NCBI GenBank assembly: GCA_016707175.1
Contig: JADJIB010000002.1
Span: 682,001 to 746,000, forward strand
Source of the DNA: Candidatus Phosphoribacter hodrii
GTDB lineage: Bacteria; Actinomycetota; Actinomycetes; Actinomycetales; Dermatophilaceae
Reading direction: 5' to 3'
DNA length: 64,000 nt
In this document: positions 8,435-15,597 of the stretch, one piece after another
Layout of the letters: every line of letters starts with the position of its first letter
Numbering within the stretch: the first letter of the stretch is position 1
The notes under the pieces: model-generated
What the model was told of the DNA's origin: nothing
The model's database searches: none
What the model saw: the letters and a program-made list of their open reading frames with translations, nothing else
Position numbers and translations under genes: made by a program

Positions 8435-10480
8435 CTAGCCGGTGGACTTGCGGTCGCTGATCACGCCGGGTGCGCCAGGCACGAGGGGCTCAGCGGGGAC
8501 GAGGGGGACCTCGGCGCTGGCCGCACCCGTCGGAGGCACCTGGTAGGCCTGCAGCACGTAGGTCATGACGTCCTTGAACGCGGGCCCGCACTGGCTGCCA
8601 CCGCTGGGAACGCCGGCGGTGGGGTTCTGGAGGGTGACCGCGACGACGAACTGCGGGTCCTCGGCCGGTGCGTAGCCGATGAAGGAGGTGGTGTAGCCGC
8701 TGTAGCCGGCGCCGCTGTCGGCGACCCGGTTGGCCGTTCCCGTCTTGCCGGCGATCCGGTAACCCGGGATGGCCACGTGCCGGGCGGTGCCGCCCGGTCC
8801 GACGACCTCCTCGAGCATTTGGCTCACCTCGGTGGACGTCTGTTGGGACACCGCGCGCACCCCTTGCGGGGCCGTGCTCGCCGCGAAGGTTCCGTCCTCG
8901 GCGACCGTGCCTTCGATGAGGCTCGGCGGCACACGGACGCCGCCGTTGGCGATGGTCTGAAACACGCCGGCTGCCTGGACAGCGGTGACGGACATGCCCT
9001 GGCCGAACATCGTCGTGTAGCGCTCCGACCCGGTCTGGATCGCGGCGGGACGCAACAGGCCGGCCGACTCGGCGGGGTAGCCGATCCCGCTCTTGGTCCC
9101 CAGCCCGAACGAGCGCTGGTAGGCCTCGAGGGTGGCGGCCGGCATACTCTCCGTCGCCAGAATCGTGCCGATGTTGCTCGACTTCGCGAGCACCCCGGCC
9201 ACGGTGAGGTTCAGGGTCGGGTGATCGTGGGCGTCCTTGAAGGTCGTGTCCGCACGCCGCAGCCGGTTGGGGACGATGACCCCCGTCATCGGCTCGACGA
9301 CGTTCTCTTCCAATGCGGCCGCGATGGTGATGACCTTCGCCGTCGACCCCGGCTCATAGACCTCCTGGAAGGCCTTGTTGCCTAGCGCGGATGCCTTGGT
9401 GTGGGCCAGGTCGGTCGGATCGAAACTCGGGTAGGGCGCAACGGCCCGCAACTTGCCGGTCTTGGCCTCCATCACGACGATGGTGCCCGACTTGGCACCC
9501 ATCGCGTGCACGAGGTTGCCGATGGTGTTCTGGGCGAACCATTGGATGTCGGCGTCGATGGTGAGTCGCACATCCTGGCCGTCGACGGCAGGCTGCGAGA
9601 GCCGTTGGGCCCATGGAATGACCTTGCCGTCGCGCGCCTGCTCGTAGATCTCCTTGCCCGGCGTGCCGGCAAGCTGGGCCTGCATCATCTGCTCGACGCC
9701 ACCGGCCACGCTGCCGTCATCGCCGAGGAAGCCGACGATGGGCGCGCCCGTCATCCCCGAGGGGTACTCCCGCTCGAAGGTCACCTCGCTGAGGATCCCG
9801 GGGATCCCCATGGCGCTGATCTCCCGCCACACCAGTGGTGACACGCCCTTGGCGATCACCTGGTAGCCGCTGGTGCCCATGAGCTTCTTGACGAGTTCGT
9901 CGGCCGTCATCCCCAACAGGGGTGCCAGGCGCTCGGCCGCGCCGACGACGCCCACCTTGACCCGCTTCCCCTCGATGACCCGCTCGTAGGTGGCGACGGC
10001 GTTCTGGTTGACGGTGATCGTGCGCCGCTCGACGCTCGCGGCCAGGACGGTCCCCTTGGTGTCGACGATACGACCGCGCAGCGCAGGGACGACCACCGAG
10101 TTGAGCCGCTTGTTGAGGGCGGCCAGTTGCACGCCGGAGGCGTCGAACGCCTGCACCCGCACGAGTTGGGCGCCGAAGATCGACAGGACGAAGAGGACAG
10201 CGACCCACATGGTGCGCACGCGCCACGTCGTGTGCCCGACGCTCAGGTGCCGACGGATCCGCCGCGGACGCGCGGATCGCGGCGGACGTGGGGGCGCGGC
10301 AGGCCGCCGCGTCGGTGCCGCGGCGCGCGGGGCGCGCGGTCGGGCTGTGGGGTCGGGCACGCGGCGCGCGCTGGGGTCGGGCACGCGGTGTGGGCTGGGG
10401 TCGGGCGCGCGGCGCGCGCTGGGGTCGGGCACGCGGCGTCCATTGGTGGGGGGTTGACCCTGACGGGGCGGCAACGTCAT
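8435..10480 (-). CDS. ftsI: Septal class B penicillin-binding protein (FtsI/PBP3)
   Basis: This 681-residue transpeptidase cross-links septal peptidoglycan with FtsW. A basic, proline-rich cytoplasmic tail of about 85 residues precedes one transmembrane segment (MWVAVLFVLSIFGAQLV). A pedestal domain follows, then the transpeptidase domain with all three active-site motifs: SxxK (EPGSTAKV, near residue 380), SxN (AKSSNIG, near 435) and KTG (AGKTGTAN, near 580). Length and motif spacing are normal. The tail contains four near-identical octapeptide repeats. It starts just after the ftsL-like stop. Confidence 0.94.
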   Translation of the reverse strand: MTLPPRQGQPPTNGRRVPDPSARRAPDPSPHRVPDPSARRVPDPTARPRAPRAAAPTRRPAAPPRPPRSARPRRIRRHLSVGHTTWRVRTMWVAVLFVLSIFGAQLVRVQAFDASGVQLAALNKRLNSVVVPALRGRIVDTKGTVLAASVERRTITVNQNAVATYERVIEGKRVKVGVVGAAERLAPLLGMTADELVKKLMGTSGYQVIAKGVSPLVWREISAMGIPGILSEVTFEREYPSGMTGAPIVGFLGDDGSVAGGVEQMMQAQLAGTPGKEIYEQARDGKVIPWAQRLSQPAVDGQDVRLTIDADIQWFAQNTIGNLVHAMGAKSGTIVVMEAKTGKLRAVAPYPSFDPTDLAHTKASALGNKAFQEVYEPGSTAKVITIAAALEENVVEPMTGVIVPNRLRRADTTFKDAHDHPTLNLTVAGVLAKSSNIGTILATESMPAATLEAYQRSFGLGTKSGIGYPAESAGLLRPAAIQTGSERYTTMFGQGMSVTAVQAAGVFQTIANGGVRVPPSLIEGTVAEDGTFAASTAPQGVRAVSQQTSTEVSQMLEEVVGPGGTARHVAIPGYRIAGKTGTANRVADSGAGYSGYTTSFIGYAPAEDPQFVVAVTLQNPTAGVPSGGSQCGPAFKDVMTYVLQAYQVPPTGAASAEVPLVPAEPLVPGAPGVISDRKSTG
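10340..10435 (-). repeat. Four tandem 24-bp repeats in the ftsI N-terminal tail
   Basis: Residues 16-47 of FtsI read RVPDPSAR, RAPDPSPH, RVPDPSAR, RVPDPTAR: four in-frame 8-residue units from a 24-bp tandem repeat. They sit in the cytoplasmic tail before the membrane segment, a region that is variable in the family. Copy number could change by slippage without breaking the frame. Confidence 0.85.
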
Positions 10481-10484
10481 GTCG

Positions 10485-11087
10485 TCACCCCGCCGGAACC
10501 GTGGCGGTCACGGGGGCGCCGTCGGGGACCTCGGGATCGGACGCCGCGGCATCGGCAGGAGCCGGGGTCGCGGTCGGAGCCGGGGTCGCGGCCGGCGCAG
10601 GGGTCGCGGCCGGATCCGGGGCGACGGGGGCGGGAGCGCTGGGTTGAGTCTTCGGTGCGTTGACGACGGTGAGCACCTTGGCTGCCGCCGGCTCGGCGAC
10701 CCCGAGGATGACCCCGTCCTCGAGCCGGATGAAGGCCATCGACGTCGCGGGGACCATACCCATGTCGAGGGCGCGCTTGGCCAGCGACCCGGGGTTGCGT
10801 TCGGCGTCGAGAGCGCGAGTGAGTTCGTGCTCCTGGTCGGTCAGGGTGCCAGAGGCGACCTGGAGATCGTGCAGCCGGAAGGACCCCTGGGCGAGCTGGG
10901 TGTTGAGCAGCAGCAGCGCGAGGAGGCCGACGGTGAGCAGGACCATGCAGATCGCCGCGAACTTCCCGGTGCCGGTCCGCTCGATGGCGGCAGGCACGAC
11001 CCGCAGGCGGGCGCCCGGACCGCTGGGTCGCCCCGCTGGCCGGCCGCTGGTGCTGGCGGCGTGTCGAAGCGCACTGGCCTGACTCAT
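10485..11087 (-). CDS. ftsL: FtsL-like septum assembly protein
   Basis: This 200-residue bitopic protein lies between rsmH and ftsI, the usual place of ftsL. A cytoplasmic tail of about 40 residues is followed by one membrane helix (FAAICMVLLTVGLLALLLLN). A short heptad-like segment follows (residues about 65-105, LTDQEHELTRALDAERNPGSLAKRALDMGMV), as expected of the FtsL/DivIC coiled-coil partner of the divisome. The C-terminal 60 residues are a low-complexity Ala-Pro-Thr tail, longer than in most FtsL. FtsL sequences diverge widely, so the call rests on topology and synteny. Confidence 0.78.
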   Translation of the reverse strand: MSQASALRHAASTSGRPAGRPSGPGARLRVVPAAIERTGTGKFAAICMVLLTVGLLALLLLNTQLAQGSFRLHDLQVASGTLTDQEHELTRALDAERNPGSLAKRALDMGMVPATSMAFIRLEDGVILGVAEPAAAKVLTVVNAPKTQPSAPAPVAPDPAATPAPAATPAPTATPAPADAAASDPEVPDGAPVTATVPAG

Positions 11088-12073
11088 CGGTGTTCCCCCT
11101 GGGTGGTCGGACGGGTCCGTTCGGCGGCGCGGAGACGAGCCGAGGCTGCGCGCGGGTTGTCGTGGATCTCGGCGTCGGTGGGCACCTCGGCGCCGCGGGT
11201 GAGGAGCTTGAGGTATGCCGCGTCCTGCGGCCGCTCGACCGGCATACCGATCGGTGTGCGCGAGGTCGCGCCTTCGGCGAGGCAGCGCTTGGTGATCCGG
11301 TCTTCGAGCGAGTGGTAGGAGAGGACGGCGACTCGACCACCCACGCGCAGGCGATCGACAGCGGCCGGGAGGGCTCGGCGCCAGGCGTCCAACTCGCCGT
11401 TGACCTCGATGCGCAGCGCCTGGAAGGTCCGTTTGGCTGGGTGGCCGCCGCTGCGCTGCGACGCCCCCGGCACGACCCGGCGGAGCATGTCGACCAGGGG
11501 CCCGGACGTCGTGTAAGGCTCCTTGGCGCGGTCGGCGACGATCGCGCGGACGATCGAGCGGGCGTAGCGCTCCTCGCCGAAGTCGCGCAGAATCCGCTCG
11601 AGGTCGGCCGGCTCGTAGCCGTTGAGGACGTCGGCGGCGGTCATGCCGCGGGTCTGGTCCATCCGCATGTCCAGCGGCGCGTCGACGCGGTAGGCGAACC
11701 CACGGTCGGTCTCGTCCAGGTGCAATGAGCTGACCCCGAGGTCGAACAGCGCCGCGTCCACCGTCGGGATGCCCAACGCGTCGACGACCTGGGCGAACTC
11801 GTCGTAGACCGCGTGGACGAGGGTGATCCGGTCGGCGAAGGGGGCCAACCGTTGCCCGGCCAGAGCCAACGCCTGCGGGTCGCGGTCGATGCCGATGAGT
11901 CGCGCGTGGGGGAAGGCCTGCAGGACGCCCTCGGCGTGCCCACCCATCCCGAGGGTCCCGTCGACATAGACGGCGCCCTCTGCGGCCAGCGCGGGCGCGA
12001 GCAACTCCAGCACCCGGTCGCGCAGGACCGGGACATGCCGGTCCGATGTGGCGCGCTCTGGCGAGGTGGTCAA
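11084..12073 (-). CDS. rsmH: 16S rRNA (cytosine(1402)-N(4))-methyltransferase
   Basis: RsmH methylates C1402 of 16S rRNA in the decoding centre. The 329-residue protein has the SAM-binding motif YVDGTLGMGGHAEGVL, ALFDLGVSSLHLDETDRGF, the RTFQALRIEVNGEL signature and VLSYHSLEDRITK near the C-terminus. I place the start at a TTG (12073), which has GGAG six bases upstream and gives the normal family length. Reading further upstream adds a low-complexity Pro/Ser tail encoded by the G-rich leader, which looks untranslated. The stop overlaps the ftsL ATG. Confidence 0.92.
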   Translation of the reverse strand: MTTSPERATSDRHVPVLRDRVLELLAPALAAEGAVYVDGTLGMGGHAEGVLQAFPHARLIGIDRDPQALALAGQRLAPFADRITLVHAVYDEFAQVVDALGIPTVDAALFDLGVSSLHLDETDRGFAYRVDAPLDMRMDQTRGMTAADVLNGYEPADLERILRDFGEERYARSIVRAIVADRAKEPYTTSGPLVDMLRRVVPGASQRSGGHPAKRTFQALRIEVNGELDAWRRALPAAVDRLRVGGRVAVLSYHSLEDRITKRCLAEGATSRTPIGMPVERPQDAAYLKLLTRGAEVPTDAEIHDNPRAASARLRAAERTRPTTQGEHR

Positions 12074-12079
12074 CGCGAA

Positions 12080-12320
12080 CTCCGAGGTCTGGTGGCTCAG
12101 TGGGACGGGGTGGGGCTGGGAGGTGGTTCGACGTGGCGGGGACGGGTGAGGGACGGATGGGGTGGGGACAGGTGGGGTGGGTACGGATAGGTGGGTCGGG
12201 GCCGATATGGCCCTGCGCTCAGGTCCCCATCCGCTTCGGATGGTTCTCGAACCGCGTCGGCCCGCCACGGGGGAAGTCGTGTCGGGACGGAAGCGGCTGG
12301 AGACCTGGGCGCAGGTGGTC
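12080..12320 (-). other. G-rich, quadruplex-prone leader between mraZ and rsmH
   Basis: About 250 bases separate the mraZ stop from the rsmH start, long for this otherwise overlapped operon. The plus strand (template for these genes) carries two runs that fit G3+N1-7 quadruplex patterns, at 12102-12120 and 12159-12181. These sit within short degenerate repeats of GGGACGGG/GGTGGGGT type. No gene is seen here. The in-frame upstream extension of rsmH across it would be almost entirely Pro, Ser and Thr. Confidence 0.55.
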
Positions 12321-12326
12321 AGCCGG

Positions 12327-12791
12327 TCAGAACCTCCCGGGCATCACCTCTTCGCTCTGCGAGGCATAGCCCGGCTCCTTGTCGGCCAGGTAGCGGTTCC
12401 AGGCGTCCAACTGCCAGATCTCGACGCGGCTGATGTTGCCGATGACGGCCAGGTCCCGGCCGAGCGCGGCATACTCGCGCAGCATCGGCGGGATGGTGAT
12501 CCGGCCCTGTTTGTCGGGGACCTCCGGCGAGGCGCTGGAGGCGAGCACGCGCGTGTAGTCGCGGACCCCGGACACCGAGCTCGGTGCCGTCTGCATCTGC
12601 GCGGCGAACCGGTAGAACTCGGCCATCGGGTAGACGACGATGCAGCGCTCCTGGCCCTTGGCCATGACCAGTCCCTCGGCCAGCGGCTCGCGGAACTTCG
12701 CCGGCAGGATCAGCCGCCCCTTGTCGTCCAGCTTCGGGGTGTGCGTGCCGAGGAACGGGGTCGGCAGCGGGGCGATGGGGACGTCGACCAC
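12327..12791 (-). CDS. mraZ: Transcriptional regulator MraZ
   Basis: MraZ is the DNA-binding repressor encoded first in dcw clusters. The 154-residue protein has two SpoVT/AbrB-like repeats: HTPKLDDKGRLILPAKFRE near residues 20-35 and PEVPDKQGRITIPPMLREYA near 85-105. These give the swapped-hairpin barrel fold. The chosen start is a GTG at 12791 behind a GGAGGGAAGG stretch; the family core begins soon after it. Established work shows MraZ binds short repeats upstream of its own gene, and matching repeats are present at 12882-12907. Confidence 0.92.
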   Translation of the reverse strand: MVDVPIAPLPTPFLGTHTPKLDDKGRLILPAKFREPLAEGLVMAKGQERCIVVYPMAEFYRFAAQMQTAPSSVSGVRDYTRVLASSASPEVPDKQGRITIPPMLREYAALGRDLAVIGNISRVEIWQLDAWNRYLADKEPGYASQSEEVMPGRF

Positions 12792-12881
12792 GGCGCACCA
12801 CCCCTTCCCTCCCAGACCCCCTGAGGGGCCCACCCACACGACCCGGCGGGCGATGAGACTTCACCACCACGCTCCTTGGCG

Positions 12882-12907
12882 CCCCACGATACTCCACTTC
12901 CCTCCAC
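12882..12907 (-). promoter_or_regulatory. MraZ-type operator upstream of mraZ (three 10-bp-spaced repeats)
   Basis: On the minus strand three hexamers GTGGAG, GTGGAG and GTGGGG are spaced exactly 10 bp apart (GTGGAGggaaGTGGAGtatc then GTGGGG). Direct repeats one helical turn apart just upstream of mraZ are the known binding pattern of MraZ in other bacteria. The match is by pattern only. Confidence 0.75.
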
Positions 12908-12966
12908 TTGACGCCCCAGATTTCCCGATTTTCTTGGCAGGGCCCATAACGCCGCAGGTCAGGAGG

Positions 12967-12982
12967 GTGGAGGGAAGTGGAG
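12967..12982 (+). promoter_or_regulatory. Second MraZ-type repeat pair, plus-strand orientation
   Basis: GTGGAGGGAAGTGGAG: two copies of GTGGAG 10 bp apart, now on the plus strand, about 60 bp beyond the mraZ operator and pointing toward the moxR operon. It directly abuts an octamer copy (GGTATGCC at 12983). A regulatory role is inferred from the identical sequence and spacing. Confidence 0.55.
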
Positions 12983-13177
12983 GGTATGCCGCGCAGCCAC
13001 CCCGCGAGGAGCCGCTCGGGTGCGGTGCACGGCATACCCAGGAGGGCAGCGACCCGCACGGACCCGCGCCGGACCCCCTCGCAACCGGTCCGTTACTCAC
13101 CCGATGCCCGGGTTCGGCCGCATTTCAAAGCGAGCCGACCTATGCTCGCCGGACTGGGGTGCCCAGCCAGGCCCCCG

Positions 13178-13193
13178 GTGGAGCGAAGTGGAG
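13178..13193 (+). promoter_or_regulatory. Third MraZ-type repeat pair, in front of moxR
   Basis: GTGGAGCGAAGTGGAG: two GTGGAG copies 10 bp apart, ending about 60 bp before the moxR start, where a promoter-proximal operator would lie. With the pair at 12967 it suggests MraZ also controls the divergent operon. The remaining intergenic DNA (12792-13251) holds no gene that I can support. It has an inverted pair of octamers (12983 and 13031) but no further clear signals. Confidence 0.6.
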
Positions 13194-13251
13194 GACGGCA
13201 CCGCCCACCCGGCGGGGCCGTCGCTACGGCAGAGCACCCGGAGGAACAACC

Positions 13252-14268
13252 GTGACCGACGCCCGGATCCGACCCGACACCGACCCGACCGCAGCGGGGG
13301 TGGTGCGCACGACCCCTGAAGCCCTGGCGGAGCTCCGCGCCGTGACCTCGCGCATCGCCAGTGCGATGGAGTCGGTCATCGAGGGAAAGCCGGCGGTGGT
13401 CCGCACCGCGATCACCGTCCTGCTCGCCGGCGGTCACCTGCTCATCGAGGACGTCCCCGGCGTCGGCAAGACGATGCTCGCCAAGGCCTTGGCCCGGTCG
13501 ATCGACTGCTCGGTTCGCCGGATCCAGTTCACCCCCGACCTGCTGCCCAGCGACATCACCGGCGTGAGCGTCTTCAACCAGGACCTGCGCGACTTCGAGT
13601 TCCGCCCGGGCGCCATCTTCGCCAACGTCGTCGTGGGCGACGAGATCAACCGGGCCTCCCCCAAGACCCAGTCGGCACTGCTGGAGTGCATGGAGGAGAG
13701 CCAGGTCACGGTCGACGGCACGACCTACTCGCTGCAGCGGCCGTTCATCGTCATGGCGACCCAGAACCCCATCGAGATGGAGGGGACCTACCCGCTGCCC
13801 GAGGCCCAGCGCGACCGGTTCATGGCGCGGATCTCGATGGGTTACCCGTCGACGGCCGCCGAGGTCGAGATGCTCGACCTGCACGGGGGGCGCTCGCCGC
13901 TGGACACCCTCGTCCCAGTCACCGACGCCCAGACGGTCGCCCGGTTGGTCCTCGTCACGCAGGACGTCTACGCCTCTCCCGCCGTCCGGCAATACGTCGT
14001 CGACCTCGCCAACGCGACGCGCACCTCCCCCGCCGTGCGGCTGGGCGCCTCGCCGCGAGCGGCTCTGCACGTCCTGCGGGCCGCGCGCGCCCACGCCGCT
14101 TTGGAGGCTCGCGACCACGTCCTGCCCGACGACGTACAGCGGGTGGCTCCGGCCGTTCTCGGCCACCGACTCATGCTGTCGGGCGAGGCCACGTTGGCCC
14201 ACCGGAGCCCGGCGGAGGTGCTCGCCGAGATCCTCCGGTCGACCCCCGTCCCCATCGGGCGGCGCTGA
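13252..14268 (+). CDS. MoxR-family AAA+ ATPase
   Basis: MoxR ATPases act as chaperones that assemble or activate partner proteins, often with DUF58/VWA proteins encoded next door as here. The 338-residue protein has Walker A LIEDVPGVGKTMLAK near residue 68, Walker B VVGDEINRASPKTQSALLE near 125, sensor 1 FIVMATQNPIEMEGTYPLPEAQRDRF and the C-terminal lid. The start is a GTG at 13252 with GGAGG seven bases upstream. It is the first gene of a three-gene operon with a DUF58 protein and a transglutaminase, a widespread actinobacterial set whose substrate is unknown. Confidence 0.92.
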   Translation: MTDARIRPDTDPTAAGVVRTTPEALAELRAVTSRIASAMESVIEGKPAVVRTAITVLLAGGHLLIEDVPGVGKTMLAKALARSIDCSVRRIQFTPDLLPSDITGVSVFNQDLRDFEFRPGAIFANVVVGDEINRASPKTQSALLECMEESQVTVDGTTYSLQRPFIVMATQNPIEMEGTYPLPEAQRDRFMARISMGYPSTAAEVEMLDLHGGRSPLDTLVPVTDAQTVARLVLVTQDVYASPAVRQYVVDLANATRTSPAVRLGASPRAALHVLRAARAHAALEARDHVLPDDVQRVAPAVLGHRLMLSGEATLAHRSPAEVLAEILRSTPVPIGRR

Positions 14269-14301
14269 CCGCGCGGCGCGGCATACGGCCAGGCGAGGAC
14301 G

Positions 14302-15597
14302 ATGCGACGTTTCGGCGAGGTACTCACCACCCGCGGGCGAGCCTTCTGCTCGGCGGGGATCACCCTCATGGTCTGCGGCTATGTGCTCGGCTTCCGTGAC
14401 CTCACCCGGGTCGGCGTGCTCCTGCTCGGGTTGCCGCTGCTGGCCGGTCTGCTCGCCCGTCGCCGCCCGCCGGGGTTGGTCGTCACCAGGACCTCCGACC
14501 CCGTGCAGATCAGCGCGGGCGAGGCCACCACGGTGACCACGACGGTCGCCAACGGCGGTCACCGGTCAACCCCGCTCATGCTCGCCGAGGAACAACTCGA
14601 CCACGTCCTCGGGGAACGACCGCGGGTGCTGCTCGGCTCGCTCGGCGCGGGCGAACGCCGCGCTCTCACGTATGCCGTCCGCCCACCACTGCGCGGCCGT
14701 CACCTGCTCGGGCCGCTCACCGTGCAACTGCGCGACCCGTTCGGGCTCAGCCAGCGATTCGTCGAGGCCGGCGAGCCGACCGAGGTCCTCGTCCTGCCCC
14801 GCGTCTACCCGCTCGGCGGCAATCGACCGCCGGGCACGGGGGTGGGCGCCGAGGGTGAGATTCCGTTCATGGTGGCGTTGCACGGCGAGGACGACCAGTC
14901 GATCCGCGAATACCGCGACGGCGACGACCTGCGGCGCATCCATTGGCCGGCCACTGCGCGCACGGGCGAACTCATGGTGCGCCAGGAGGATCGACCGGCC
15001 AGGCGCCGCGCCATCGTCCTGCTCGACCCGCGGGTCGACGCCCACGCCGGGGTCGGCGTCGGCAGTTCCTTCGAGTGGGCGGTGAGTGCCGCCGCCTCGA
15101 TGGTGGTGCACCTGTCCGGCCTCGGGTATGCCGTCCACCTCCTCACCCCCGAGACGGTCGGGGACGGGCCCGATGCGCTCCCGATCGACCCGGCGCAGGC
15201 GTTGGCCGTCCTCGCGGTCGCCGAGCCGGACAGCGGGCTGGCGTTGGCCCGACTCACCCGGGCCGCGCTCGGACTGCTCTCCGGAGGTGGGCTGCTCGTC
15301 GCCGTCCTCGCCGCCCACGACGAGTCGGCGTTGCGGTCGGTGGCCACGCTGCGCCATCCCGGAGCGACCGCCCTCGGCATGGTCCTCGACACCGGATCGT
15401 TCGCCGGTCGCCCGGCAGGAGGCGGCGCCAACGCGGGAGGCGGTGCGGTCGCCCCGGAGGCCGCGCGTGCCGTCGATCTGTTGCGCGGGGCCGGCTGGCG
15501 GGCCACCACGGTGACCCGCGACGACTCGGTGGAGCACGCGTGGAGCCAGGTCGGCTCCCGACGCGATGCCCAAGTGGCCTTGGGGGCGAGCCGATGA
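14302..15597 (+). CDS. DUF58 domain protein
   Basis: This 431-residue protein has two N-terminal membrane segments (residues about 15-50), a beta-rich middle region and the DUF58 core signature REYRDGDDLRRIHWPATARTGELMVRQEDRP near residue 215. A VWA-like C-terminal region follows. DUF58 proteins are MoxR partners. It starts about 30 bases after moxR, and its stop overlaps the next ATG (ATGA), so the three genes should be translated together. The exact function is unknown. Candidate roles in envelope remodelling come from the transglutaminase neighbour and the nearby dcw cluster. Confidence 0.88.
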   Translation: MRRFGEVLTTRGRAFCSAGITLMVCGYVLGFRDLTRVGVLLLGLPLLAGLLARRRPPGLVVTRTSDPVQISAGEATTVTTTVANGGHRSTPLMLAEEQLDHVLGERPRVLLGSLGAGERRALTYAVRPPLRGRHLLGPLTVQLRDPFGLSQRFVEAGEPTEVLVLPRVYPLGGNRPPGTGVGAEGEIPFMVALHGEDDQSIREYRDGDDLRRIHWPATARTGELMVRQEDRPARRRAIVLLDPRVDAHAGVGVGSSFEWAVSAAASMVVHLSGLGYAVHLLTPETVGDGPDALPIDPAQALAVLAVAEPDSGLALARLTRAALGLLSGGGLLVAVLAAHDESALRSVATLRHPGATALGMVLDTGSFAGRPAGGGANAGGGAVAPEAARAVDLLRGAGWRATTVTRDDSVEHAWSQVGSRRDAQVALGASR

